Origin: DATESG01 sp035270925
GTDB lineage: Bacteria > Bacillota_I > Bacilli_A > RFN20 > CAG-826
Direction of reading: 5' to 3'
DNA: 18,152 nucleotides
Assembly: GCA_035270925.1 (NCBI GenBank)
Contig: DATESG010000025.1
Coordinates: 1 to 18,152, forward strand
The notes below the pieces were generated by a model. That model was not told the origin of the DNA and did not search any database. It saw only the letters and a list, made by a program, of their open reading frames with translations. The translations under genes were made by a program, and so were the position numbers. Below, one piece after another: positions 1-6,907 of the stretch (positions within the stretch are counted from its first letter, which is position 1; every line of letters starts with the position of its first letter).

Positions 1-1
1 T

Positions 2-931
2 TACTATGCTGATCATGCACAAAATCTCGCGTCTTTTCGCCTTCATTCATCGCGGTCTGGATCACAGCTTAGCAAGGAGCAAATTGCCGCGATTAACTCC
101 CTTGTCTCGCCACGTCTCAACAACGGCCAATCGATTCATCATATTTACGAAGATCACAAAGTTGAATTACCGATCTGTGAAAGAACAATTCGCCATATGG
201 TCAACCGTAACGAACTCGATGCTAAGAACTTATCACTTCGTCGCACCGTCGGTCGCAAAATGACACGTCGGGATAAATCCAAAGTACTACCATTTGACCC
301 TTACTTGCTTTCTAACCGAATGTATGATGATTTTCTTGATAATGAGCCTGCTCGAACTTGGTATGTCGAGCTCGATACAGTCATCGGCAACATCAACAGT
401 CAGAAAGTCCTCCTCACCATCTTTTTCCCTAAGATTGGCTTCATGTTTGCTCGCTTACTAGCCACTAAAGAAGCCGCGCTTGTTTTAGCTGAATTACAGT
501 CATTAAGGTCTCTTCTAGGCCCTAAACTTTGGCAAAAGTTCTTCCCAGTAATATTGACGGATCGAGGATTAGAGTTCAATCATCTTCCACAAATTGAAAA
601 CGATGAAACAGGGCAGAAAACAACTGAAGTATACTTCACCGATGCCTATCGTTCCAATCAAAAGGCCGGCATCGAATCCAACCATCGTCTCATCCGCTAC
701 GTCATTCCTAAAGGTACTAGTTTTGATTCACTAACTCAAAATGACATCGACATACTGTTTAGCAATATCAATGGCCTGCGTCGTCAATCTCTAAACAACT
801 TTACTCCCTTTGAACTTGCCAAAAAGACACTTGGTCTAAAGTTTATCTCTCTCATAAACATCTACTATATACCATCTAAACGAATCGTCTTAAAGCCTAG
901 TTTACTCAATAAAAAAGCGACTATCGTCTAA
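2..931 (+). CDS. IS30-family DDE transposase, 5'-partial
   Basis: The enzyme cuts and rejoins the IS ends during transposition. The frame is open from base 2, so the N-terminal helix-turn-helix region and the start codon lie outside the window. Reading only from the internal ATG at 197 would lose real protein, because upstream codons (for example ELPICERTIRHM) match the IS30 pattern. In the visible 309-residue fragment the catalytic triad is D125 (in ELDTVIG), D187 (in ILTDRGLEF) and E225 (in KAGIESNHRLIRY). It is followed by the IPKGTSFDSLT segment typical of the family near its C-terminus. No frameshift or internal stop is seen, so the copy may be functional. Calling it IS30 rather than a related DDE family is based on the LTDRGxEF and E-containing motifs and is fairly secure. 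Confidence 0.85.
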   Translation, partial: YYADHAQNLASFRLHSSRSGSQLSKEQIAAINSLVSPRLNNGQSIHHIYEDHKVELPICERTIRHMVNRNELDAKNLSLRRTVGRKMTRRDKSKVLPFDPYLLSNRMYDDFLDNEPARTWYVELDTVIGNINSQKVLLTIFFPKIGFMFARLLATKEAALVLAELQSLRSLLGPKLWQKFFPVILTDRGLEFNHLPQIENDETGQKTTEVYFTDAYRSNQKAGIESNHRLIRYVIPKGTSFDSLTQNDIDILFSNINGLRRQSLNNFTPFELAKKTLGLKFISLINIYYIPSKRIVLKPSLLNKKATIV

Positions 932-944
932 CCACAATAGTCGC
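911..944 (-). terminator. Intrinsic terminator for leftward transcription, inside IS 3' end
   Basis: An 8-bp perfect stem pairs 917-924 (GCGACTAT) with 937-944 (ATAGTCGC) across a 12-nt loop that contains the transposase stop codon. A run of six A at 911-916 becomes a U tract only on the minus strand, so the signal works leftward. It could end read-through from the leftward unit that stops at 1184, or shield the IS from antisense transcription. No other leftward terminator is visible between 945 and 1183. Confidence 0.6.
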
Positions 945-1183
945 GTCAACCAAGAAGCTCACACACATTTCACATACTAACTAACTTGTAACCTTAAGTA
1001 TTTCCTACTTAATGCCAAGTCGCTTTTTGCATGTCTTCTTTCAGAGGTTTTCCCCTCTTACATGTTCATTATAATATCTTTTTCGCACTTTTAAACAAGA
1101 ATTTACATGTTCAGAATATTAAATTTCAGTTTTCTTCAATGCAAACGCTATTTGTAACCTTTTCATTTTCACTTAACGAATTT
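945..1183. other. Intergenic stretch with IS boundary candidates and short repeats
   Basis: No gene is seen here. The stretch holds an inverted repeat TTAAGTA-ttTCC-TACTTAA at 994-1012, two copies of TTGTAACCTT (986-995 and 1152-1161) and two copies of TTACATGTTCA (1058-1068 and 1103-1113). One of these may mark the right end of the IS30 element. None has a T tract that would make it an obvious terminator. Confidence 0.4.
986..1161. repeat. Two interleaved short direct repeats
   Basis: The 10-mer TTGTAACCTT occurs at 986-995 and 1152-1161, and the 11-mer TTACATGTTCA at 1058-1068 and 1103-1113. Both pairs are exact. In AT-rich DNA a 10-mer repeat can arise by chance, but two pairs within 180 bp next to an IS end are worth noting. 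Confidence 0.4.
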
Positions 1184-2107
1184 CTAGATTAGGTCTAGAA
1201 AATCATGAATCGCTTTAATGTTTCTTCTTAAAACATCTGTAGGTTCAGCTTTAAATGGTTCAGGTAGCGGAATAACCATTAAATCATCACTATAACTGAT
1301 TGCAATCGTTAGTTTGGTGCCTATAAAGGATAACGTCATATCCACAAAAGGCATTTCTTGAGGGAAATTTTTTAAGGCTTCCATCGCCTTTTTGTTAAGT
1401 GGGTTTTTACTTGTTTCACCCTCGGCATATATCAATAAATCGTTATCTTCAACAATCAGATTTAATCCGTCAAGGTCGGTTGGACCAACTGCTTCTTTGA
1501 GTGCTTGCGCACTTGGGCGTCTATAGATTAAAAGACGTTCTTTAAACGGCTTTATACCTTCGACAACTATAAGTTTTCCAACGAAAACAATGCTGTTTTG
1601 CTTGGCTTTTACTTGATACGATGCATAATCTGCAACTTTAACACTAAGATCATGATAATTATAAGTGACAAGATTTCGTGACCCAGTTGTTGAAATATCT
1701 TTAAGAATTTTTGCGTTAGAAAAGTCCTCAAAGGTTAATTGGTTAGCTACATCTTGATTGTAGTCGCTAATTTTTAAGTCTTTGAACACAAAATCACTAA
1801 CACTCTTATAGTAAAACGCCATGTATTTATTTCCACGTTTATTTGTGTAGTTTTTCATTATTTTTGAGTAGACAATTACACCCACTAAAACCGCAATTAT
1901 AATTCCTAGTGCGAGCCCCATTCCCACTTCTCCGAGTGGAAAAAGTAAAACAACGCTTAAGGTTATAATTACTAAAATCCCAATCATTAAAATGAGATTG
2001 TATAACTTAAATTTTTTAAAGAATTTTGCGAATTGTCTGCGCTCTTCATTAATTGCAAAGTCTAAATCACGAACCTCTTGTTCGCCTGTAATAAATCTAT
2101 CTTCCAT
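1184..2107 (-). CDS. Two-helix membrane protein, DUF3137-like architecture
   Basis: The function is unknown. The protein has 307 residues. A charged N-terminal cytoplasmic stretch of about 35 residues is followed by two closely spaced membrane helices (about residues 36-58 and 62-82). A large soluble C-terminal domain of about 220 residues is rich in predicted strands and contains the phrase FVGKLIVVEG. This layout recalls the DUF3137 family (N-terminal helices plus a beta-rich domain), but the match is by architecture and general feel only. The start at 2107 is supported by GGAG five bases upstream of the ATG. It lies 11 bp downstream of the Sel1-repeat gene, so the two are very likely cotranscribed, and the first intrinsic terminator downstream is at 944-911. 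The stop is TAG. Confidence 0.6.
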   Translation of the reverse strand: MEDRFITGEQEVRDLDFAINEERRQFAKFFKKFKLYNLILMIGILVIITLSVVLLFPLGEVGMGLALGIIIAVLVGVIVYSKIMKNYTNKRGNKYMAFYYKSVSDFVFKDLKISDYNQDVANQLTFEDFSNAKILKDISTTGSRNLVTYNYHDLSVKVADYASYQVKAKQNSIVFVGKLIVVEGIKPFKERLLIYRRPSAQALKEAVGPTDLDGLNLIVEDNDLLIYAEGETSKNPLNKKAMEALKNFPQEMPFVDMTLSFIGTKLTIAISYSDDLMVIPLPEPFKAEPTDVLRRNIKAIHDFLDLI

Positions 2108-2118
2108 AAAACTCCATT

Positions 2119-2757
2119 CTATTTAAGGTTAACTAGTAATCGCTTAGCTTGGTTGTCTCCTGCGAATGCTGCTGCTTCTAAATACTTTTTAGCTTTGACT
2201 AAATCCTTGATCACACCACGACCTTCTAAGTATGCCTCACCAATTTGTGTTTTGGCTTTAACATAACCGCGTTTGGCTGATTCTTCATAAAAAGATGCGG
2301 CCTTAACAACATCGATGTCACCAATCAGACCATTTTCTTCAAAGACGCCTAATTTATAATATGCTTTCGCAAATCCTTGTTCGGCGGCTTTTTGATACCA
2401 ATGGTATGACAGCTTGTAATCTTGGGGGATCACTGTTCCCCGTTCATAGGCAATTCCAACGTTATATTGGGCGGCATCATGTCCGGCTTCAGCTGCTTTT
2501 AAGAAAAGTTCATGACCCTTTTTGGGATCTAATGGAACTGCTTTTCCATAAAAATGACAATATCCAAGAACGGTATAGGCAGGCATGTAGCCTAATTGGC
2601 TAGATTTGGTCGCAAGTTGGAAACCTCTTTTATCGTCCTCGGCGATTCCTTCACCTTGCACAAGTCGTCTTGCGAGTTCATGCATTGCCGACGGATCTTC
2701 AACAAGAACAAGTTTTTCGAGATCTCTAATCGATTTTTTATATAAATTATTTACCAT
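2119..2757 (-). CDS. Sel1-like repeat protein
   Basis: This 212-residue protein is made almost wholly of Sel1-type alpha/alpha repeats of about 36 residues. About five units can be counted between residues 20 and 205. Recurrent signatures are A-x-x-x-L-G, Y-x-x-G-x-x-V-x-x-D and A-x-x-W/F-x-x-x-A-A-x-x-G, for example HWYQKAAEQGFAKAYYKLG. Such repeats form a superhelical protein-binding surface, and the partner here is unknown. No signal peptide or membrane helix is seen, so it should be cytoplasmic. It is the first gene of a two-gene unit with the two-helix membrane protein, which makes that protein a candidate partner (inference). The start is fixed by a strong GAGGAGG site ending a few bases before the ATG, with an extended -10 box immediately upstream. 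Confidence 0.9.
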   Translation of the reverse strand: MVNNLYKKSIRDLEKLVLVEDPSAMHELARRLVQGEGIAEDDKRGFQLATKSSQLGYMPAYTVLGYCHFYGKAVPLDPKKGHELFLKAAEAGHDAAQYNVGIAYERGTVIPQDYKLSYHWYQKAAEQGFAKAYYKLGVFEENGLIGDIDVVKAASFYEESAKRGYVKAKTQIGEAYLEGRGVIKDLVKAKKYLEAAAFAGDNQAKRLLVNLK

Positions 2758-2771
2758 AGTCCCTCCTCGTA

Positions 2772-2780
2772 ATTATACCA
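2772..2780 (-). promoter_or_regulatory. Extended -10 promoter for the Sel1-repeat gene
   Basis: On the minus strand the sequence reads TGG-TATAAT, a perfect -10 hexamer with the TGn extension. The best -35 candidate at 17 bp spacing (TTAATG) is weak. The predicted transcription start lies about 8 nt before the ATG, so the mRNA would begin within or just before the GAGGAGG ribosome-binding site. Confidence 0.55.
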
Positions 2781-2803
2781 TAGGGACCCTTAATCATTAA
2801 GAA

Positions 2804-3751
2804 TTAATCATGACTAGGATAACGGCGTGTAAGTGATTTTAAAAACGGAAATAAGCCAAGTAAGATTAGAAGCGAGAACAAAACACTAGGAATTATATAA
2901 GTGGCGTTGTAAGTTAAACCCGCCCAGAGCGTATATTGATACACAATCATCGAGCTAAGGGTTGTCCCGATAAAGCGCGCAAAGCCGCCGATTAAAATCC
3001 CAGAAACAAAATAAATCAATTGTAAATATAGGGGTGCAGTTTTTGAAAAAGCCACCTTTCTAAACAAAGAAGTGAGACTAATCAGACCAAAACCTAATAA
3101 ATAATCAAAGGGATAAGTTGCAAAGCCATAACCATCAAACAAACAAGTGAGCAAGCCATAAACAATACCACTAGCAATAAAAGACTTTACGAAGTTGAAA
3201 CGAAAGGCAATGATAAATAGTGGTAACATCGTCAGACTAATAGAACCTCCTGTGGCCCCAACTCTAATTTTAGGAATAAAGTCAAACGCAATTGCAAGTC
3301 CAATTAGTACGCCCAATTCCGCCATTTCTTGAATGTTAAATTTAACTTTTGTAAAAAATATACGGAGAGCAATTATTAAACTAAAGGAAGTGAGAATTAT
3401 GTTTACAATCGTGCCAAGGTCATGAGTCACGACTAGCGTATCATCGATCGTTTGATATATCCCTGGTAGGAGCGAAAAAATTGCCAAGGTGAGGATAAAT
3501 AAAACGAGTGAAACATTATTTAACATTGGACGTTTAATAATTAATAATACGGCCGCAAAAATATTAAGTGTTATTAATATAATAACTAGAATTTTTATCG
3601 ACAAAGCATATCCGCTTGCGCCAAGTAGTGTTATTAAATTAACTGGCATACCACCAATGGAAACAATTGGAAGAAACAACAATAATCCTCCAACAACTGC
3701 AAACATGAGCGGAATAAACACAAGCAATTTTAGAATATTTTCCTTTTTCAT
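2804..3751 (-). CDS. thiT: Thiamine ECF transporter S component ThiT with extra N-terminal helices
   Basis: This is the substrate-binding membrane component of an energy-coupling-factor transporter for thiamine. It works with the shared EcfA/A'/T module, which is not in this window. The C-terminal part from about residue 138 matches ThiT: AFDFIPKIRVGATGGSIS, LTMLPLFIIAFRF, YPFDYLLGFGL and TYNATYIIP correspond to conserved family segments. The family is usually about 190 residues with six helices. This protein has 315, because about four additional hydrophobic helices (roughly residues 7-30, 50-71, 76-95 and 115-132) precede the ThiT domain. The start at 3751 (MKKENIL) follows AAAGGAAA at good spacing. 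The in-frame ATG at 3805 would place the attenuator hairpin inside the coding region and is rejected. The TPP riboswitch upstream independently supports the thiamine assignment. Confidence 0.87.
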   Translation of the reverse strand: MKKENILKLLVFIPLMFAVVGGLLLFLPIVSIGGMPVNLITLLGASGYALSIKILVIILITLNIFAAVLLIIKRPMLNNVSLVLFILTLAIFSLLPGIYQTIDDTLVVTHDLGTIVNIILTSFSLIIALRIFFTKVKFNIQEMAELGVLIGLAIAFDFIPKIRVGATGGSISLTMLPLFIIAFRFNFVKSFIASGIVYGLLTCLFDGYGFATYPFDYLLGFGLISLTSLFRKVAFSKTAPLYLQLIYFVSGILIGGFARFIGTTLSSMIVYQYTLWAGLTYNATYIIPSVLFSLLILLGLFPFLKSLTRRYPSHD

Positions 3752-3765
3752 AAATGATTTCCTTT

Positions 3766-3794
3766 CAAAATAAAAATCCTTGCAAGCGCAAGGA
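3766..3794 (-). terminator. Leader attenuator of the thiT riboswitch
   Basis: On the minus strand a perfect 7-bp stem TCCTTGC / GCAAGGA with a four-base loop is followed by TTTTTATTTT. It lies between the aptamer and the thiT ribosome-binding site, the normal position for a transcription-terminating expression platform. The AGGGA at the aptamer 3' edge can pair with UCCUU in the 5' arm of this stem, a possible but short antiterminator. Confidence 0.85.
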
Positions 3795-3813
3795 CTCTTG
3801 GTCATAAACCATG

Positions 3814-3896
3814 TCTCCCTCCGCCGGCATTATCCAGATCAGGTGCGGTCGAGTTCTCAATTGAACCCCTCTCAGCCTAGATAACTAAGCTCCCGT
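3814..3896 (-). promoter_or_regulatory. TPP riboswitch (THI element) controlling thiT
   Basis: Read on the minus strand, the conserved core is complete: GGGAGC at the 5' side, CTGAGAGGGG in the first arm, then CACCTGATCTGGATAATGCC and GGCGGAGGGA closing the second arm. The element senses thiamine pyrophosphate. With the attenuator just downstream, ligand binding should stop transcription before thiT. A 15-codon open frame (ATG at 3812, stop at 3765) starts 5 nt after the aptamer's own GGAGG and runs through the attenuator stem. Whether it is translated is unknown. Confidence 0.95.
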
Positions 3897-3902
3897 AAAA
3901 GT

Positions 3903-3932
3903 AGGTTAGCACGAATTTATTTGTTTTGCCAC
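3903..3932 (-). promoter_or_regulatory. Candidate promoter for the thiT leader
   Basis: On the minus strand GTGGCA (3932-3927) lies 18 bp before TAACCT (3908-3903), which carries a TGC extension. The hexamers are poor, but the predicted start at about 3896 would begin the RNA exactly at the first paired bases of the TPP aptamer. The -35 overlaps the 3' end of the uracil-DNA glycosylase gene. Confidence 0.35.
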
Positions 3933-4585
3933 TGAATTGGTAAAAGACCATGTTGTGTAAGAAAATCATTAGTACGGCTAAATTGATGAAGCCCAAAAAA
4001 GCCTCCCCGGTTTGCGGCAAGTGGGGATGGATGAGCAGTCTTAATCACGAGATGATTTTTGTTAGTAATATATTTTTCCATCTTATGGGCCTTTGCGCCC
4101 CACAAGATAAACACGATAGGAGTTTCTATTTGTGAAAGCGTTGAGAAAATACTAATCGTTAGTTGCTTATACTCCGGGATGTTGTGTGATAAAGGTTTAC
4201 TATCCTCGACAGTAAATATAGGGTTAAAAAGCAAAACCCCCTGCTTGGCAAGATAAGTAAGATCTCCATTAGTAAAATCCATGTCTAGATCTAGGTCTTT
4301 TTTAAGTTCTTTGAAAACATTAACTAAACTAGGTGGAACTTTGACGGTTCGGGGAACGGAAAAAGCTAGTCCCATCGCTTGATCTTTTTGATGATATGGA
4401 TCTTGCCCTAAGATTACAACTTTGACATCTGCAAGCTTTGTTAATTCAAACGCCTTAAAGATGTTTGCCCGCTCCGGGTAAACTGCGCTAAGTTTATATG
4501 ACCGTTCGATGAAAGAGAGCATATTAGTAAAATATAATTTGCTAGCCTCAATCTTAAAAAATTCATCCCAAGTTGTTATCTTCAT
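3917..4585 (-). CDS. ung: Uracil-DNA glycosylase, family 1
   Basis: This enzyme removes uracil from DNA at the first step of base excision repair. The 222-residue protein has the family-1 hallmarks. The water-activating motif GQDPYH carries D62, GVLLFNPIFTVE matches the region after the uracil pocket, FILWGAKAH is present, and the DNA-intercalation loop HPSPLAANRGGFFG carries catalytic H185. Its length is normal for bacterial Ung. The start at 4585 (MKITTW) is chosen because an extended -10 box ends six bases before this ATG, so the in-frame ATG further upstream at 4669 would lie outside the transcript. There is no ribosome-binding site before the ATG, which points to a leaderless mRNA. It is transcribed divergently from the first glycosyltransferase gene. 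Confidence 0.95.
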   Translation of the reverse strand: MKITTWDEFFKIEASKLYFTNMLSFIERSYKLSAVYPERANIFKAFELTKLADVKVVILGQDPYHQKDQAMGLAFSVPRTVKVPPSLVNVFKELKKDLDLDMDFTNGDLTYLAKQGVLLFNPIFTVEDSKPLSHNIPEYKQLTISIFSTLSQIETPIVFILWGAKAHKMEKYITNKNHLVIKTAHPSPLAANRGGFFGLHQFSRTNDFLTQHGLLPIQWQNK

Positions 4586-4591
4586 AGCAAA

Positions 4592-4600
4592 ATTATAACA
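4592..4600 (-). promoter_or_regulatory. Extended -10 promoter of ung, leaderless start
   Basis: The minus strand reads TGT-TATAAT, then TTTGCT, then the ATG. The hexamer is perfect, the TGn extension is present, no convincing -35 is seen, and only six bases separate it from the start codon. A start site seven bases past the hexamer falls on the A of the ATG. Confidence 0.65.
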
Positions 4601-4630
4601 TGAAGCCGCGCTTATCTTCTTTTTATTGTG

Positions 4631-4636
4631 TATAAT
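4631..4636 (+). promoter_or_regulatory. -10 promoter of first glycosyltransferase gene, leaderless start
   Basis: A perfect TATAAT is followed by AAAGGC and then the ATG at 4643. The AAAGG is too close to the ATG to act as a normal ribosome-binding site. The box lies 33 bp from the divergent ung -10 box, so the two upstream promoter regions share the same DNA and may compete. Confidence 0.6.
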
Positions 4637-4642
4637 AAAGGC

Positions 4643-5725
4643 ATGAAAATCTTTATCCTTTTTAATCATCCAGCCCCCTATAAAATCAAGTTATTCAATG
4701 GAATCAGCAATGTCCACGAGTTACATGTCATTTTTGAACGGCTCCAGAATAAGGATAGAAACAAACTGTTTTATGATGGAAACGAGCCATTATTCACAAT
4801 TCATCCTATCAAAGGACTTAAACTTGGCAATGAAAACCATTTCTCGTTTGGAGCGCTTAATCATCTAAAAAAGAATAAATATGATTTGATTATCATCAAT
4901 GGATACTCGACAATCACCGAGATGTTAGCACTTAGATATTTAAAGAAAAACAATATTCCCTACGCCTTTTACATTAATGGCGGGGTTGCTAAAAAAGAAA
5001 ACAGATTCAAACATCGACTTAAAAAATATTTTCTTACTGGCGCTAAATTCTATTTTAGTCCATCAGAAGTTGCGGATAAGTACCTTCTAAACTATGGAGT
5101 ACAACAAGAATGTATCCGTCACTTCCCCTACTCGACAATCTTCGAGCAACAAATTGTCGAACAACGGATTTCAGCCAAGGACAAACGGAGCTTTTGGCTT
5201 GATAAAAATATCGATGAAAAAAAGGTCTTTGTCACCGTTACAAGTTTTATCAAACGCAAAAACAACCTTGAATTAATTAAATGCTGGCAAAAACTTCCCA
5301 AGGATTATGGACTTGTTCTCATCGGTGATGGGAAAGAAAAGAAAAAGTATCTCAAGTTTATTAGCGAGCATCAACTCAATAATGTTCACCTCCTACCATT
5401 CATGAAAAGTTTAGATGCCCTCGAATTTGTCAAAAACTCTCACGGAGCATTATATTTGAGTCGTTACGATATTTATGGACACGTGATCAATGAGGCGCTC
5501 GCAATGGGAGCAAATGTCATGGCTAGCGACAAAATGGTGGCGACAAAGTCATTGATTCGTGACAAACAAAATGGACTTGTTTATGATTACAGTAGTTCAC
5601 TAAAAGATATGATTCTCAGTCTTGATCAATATGACTTCTTCCAAGAGGCGACTAATACGGCACGCGGTAACACAATTGAAAAAATGGTTACAAAGCACCT
5701 GCAAATAATTGAGGAGAACAAATGA
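4643..5725 (+). CDS. GT4-type glycosyltransferase
   Basis: This is a probable retaining glycosyltransferase that transfers a sugar from a nucleotide donor during surface-polysaccharide repeat-unit assembly on the cytoplasmic face. The protein has 360 residues with the GT-B two-domain layout. The N-terminal acceptor domain begins MKIFILFNHPAPYK. The C-terminal donor domain contains TVTSFIKRKNNLELI, VLIGDGKEKK and the family signature D276-IYGHVIN-E284-ALAMGA. The first position of the usual E-x7-E pair is therefore D, a conservative change. Donor and acceptor cannot be read from the sequence. The start at 4643 is preferred over the in-frame ATG at 4628, which would lie upstream of the -10 box. 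The stop TGA overlaps the ATG of the next gene (ATGA), so translation is coupled. Confidence 0.85.
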   Translation: MKIFILFNHPAPYKIKLFNGISNVHELHVIFERLQNKDRNKLFYDGNEPLFTIHPIKGLKLGNENHFSFGALNHLKKNKYDLIIINGYSTITEMLALRYLKKNNIPYAFYINGGVAKKENRFKHRLKKYFLTGAKFYFSPSEVADKYLLNYGVQQECIRHFPYSTIFEQQIVEQRISAKDKRSFWLDKNIDEKKVFVTVTSFIKRKNNLELIKCWQKLPKDYGLVLIGDGKEKKKYLKFISEHQLNNVHLLPFMKSLDALEFVKNSHGALYLSRYDIYGHVINEALAMGANVMASDKMVATKSLIRDKQNGLVYDYSSSLKDMILSLDQYDFFQEATNTARGNTIEKMVTKHLQIIEENK

Positions 5726-6864
5726 AGCAAATAATATATTTAACTAATGCGATGCATTTCAATGATTTTGAAAAATTAATGAAATACGTTGAAGTCATGC
5801 CAAATCCTAGTAATCAAAATTTTCACTATCGCTTTATCACTAGTTTAACTGAACATTTTAAAGTTAAAGTTATTTCACAGCGTCCACTTAATCACAAGAA
5901 CACTAATTTAACCTTCGTCCCCGATGAATATAATCATAATTTTTATTACCCTGGATTTCACATTAAACCAATAATTCGTAATTTAGATTTATATAAAAAC
6001 AGTAAAGAAGTTATCGGCTCACTAAAAATAACCGGCGATAATATAGTTTTTGTCGATTTGCTGAATCTAAACCTCGTCCATCTAGCCAAATATATTAAAC
6101 GTCGCTACAAAACTAAAGTCGTGGGGATTCTAACTGATAACCCCCATAATTTGAGCGATGCTAAAAAAGATTATATTAAAAATGTTGAGGCTGGTTTTAA
6201 ATTATGCGATGGCTTTGTCTTTTTGACACCAGGCTTATGCGAATATGCCAATAAGGATAATCGCCCTTACACCATCATTAACGGCGTGCTTTCTTACACC
6301 AAAATACAATCTGATCTTGACGATAAATTTGGCAAATACATATATTTTGCAGGGGCTTTGTATGAAAAGTACGGCGTTAACAACTTGATTGAATCATTCT
6401 TAAAATTAAAAAAGGATATACGTCTTGTTATCGCCGGTCATGGTCCGTTATCGAATGAGATTAGCCTACTTAGCGAAAGTCATCCACGGATTGATTTTGT
6501 TGGATCGGTTAGTCCTTATAAATCCCTGATGTACGCGCAGGAAGCTTTTATTAATATTAATCCGCGCCCTTTTAATGAAGAATTAGATAAATATTCGATT
6601 CCCAGTAAGGTAATTGAATTTGTAAATACCGGCCGACCACTTGTTTCCTGCCACCACACATTGTTAGAAAACATATATAAAGACAACGTTGTGTGGGTTG
6701 ACGATTCGATTGAAGGCATCAAACAAGCACTAGAAACCATTATTGATAATCCTGATAGATTTATGATTAAGGCTAAAGCCGCCGCGGAATTAGGAGAGCA
6801 AGCCTTTGGTAAAAAGGAATTCTTTTCAAAAATTAGCATTTTAATAAAGAAACTTGAAGAATAA
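5722..6864 (+). CDS. GT4-like glycosyltransferase
   Basis: This is the second glycosyltransferase of the locus, 380 residues, with a GT-B fold. The N-terminal half is family-divergent. The C-terminal donor-binding half shows YIYFAGALYEKYGVNNLI, LVIAGHGPL, IDFVGSVSPYK and the S-K296-VI-E299-FVNTG304 signature, where the lysine and glutamate are expected to contact the nucleotide-sugar. It probably adds one sugar of the repeat unit, and its specificity is unknown. The start overlaps the previous stop by four bases, and a GAGGAG site lies five bases upstream inside the preceding gene, so it is the second gene of the operon. The next gene has its own -10 box after a 43-bp gap. Confidence 0.83.
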   Translation: MKQIIYLTNAMHFNDFEKLMKYVEVMPNPSNQNFHYRFITSLTEHFKVKVISQRPLNHKNTNLTFVPDEYNHNFYYPGFHIKPIIRNLDLYKNSKEVIGSLKITGDNIVFVDLLNLNLVHLAKYIKRRYKTKVVGILTDNPHNLSDAKKDYIKNVEAGFKLCDGFVFLTPGLCEYANKDNRPYTIINGVLSYTKIQSDLDDKFGKYIYFAGALYEKYGVNNLIESFLKLKKDIRLVIAGHGPLSNEISLLSESHPRIDFVGSVSPYKSLMYAQEAFININPRPFNEELDKYSIPSKVIEFVNTGRPLVSCHHTLLENIYKDNVVWVDDSIEGIKQALETIIDNPDRFMIKAKAAAELGEQAFGKKEFFSKISILIKKLEE

Positions 6865-6894
6865 AAGATGCTCCTATCACTAACAGTTTCGTTA

Positions 6895-6900
6895 TATAAT
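6895..6900 (+). promoter_or_regulatory. -10 promoter of flippase gene, leaderless start
   Basis: A perfect TATAAT is followed by seven bases (AATAAAC) and the ATG at 6908. No ribosome-binding site fits between them, and no good -35 is seen upstream. It gives the flippase gene its own transcript, in addition to read-through from the glycosyltransferase genes. Confidence 0.55.
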
Positions 6901-6907
6901 AATAAAC

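Larger units (their letters stand above)
1..944 (+). mobile_element. IS30-family insertion sequence, right-hand part
   Basis: The left window edge cuts this element. What remains is the distal two thirds or more of a DDE transposase reading frame plus a short hairpin just after its stop codon. The right terminal inverted repeat cannot be fixed, because the left end needed for comparison is absent. The true right boundary lies somewhere between about 945 and 1180, in a segment that holds short repeats and a small hairpin. The assignment as IS30 rests on the transposase sequence. Confidence 0.75.

Noticed and set aside
6..263. 85-codon open frame at the left edge
   Set aside because: It is a shadow of the transposase. 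The frame starting at base 2 is open throughout and gives recognisable IS30 sequence, whereas this frame resembles nothing.
2..263. A frameshift between the first 200 bases and the rest of the transposase
   Set aside because: The real frame runs without a break from base 2 to the stop. The apparent break came only from the position of the first ATG.
1043..1058. AGAGG...CCTCT hairpin as a terminator
   Set aside because: It has only five pairs and no U tract on either strand.
3752..3805. N-terminal 18-residue extension of ThiT from the ATG at 3805
   Set aside because: It would translate the attenuator stem, and a much better ribosome site and start lie at 3751.
4586..4669. N-terminal 28-residue extension of Ung
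   Set aside because: It would begin upstream of the -10 box and inside the divergent gene. Family alignment starts at MKITTW.
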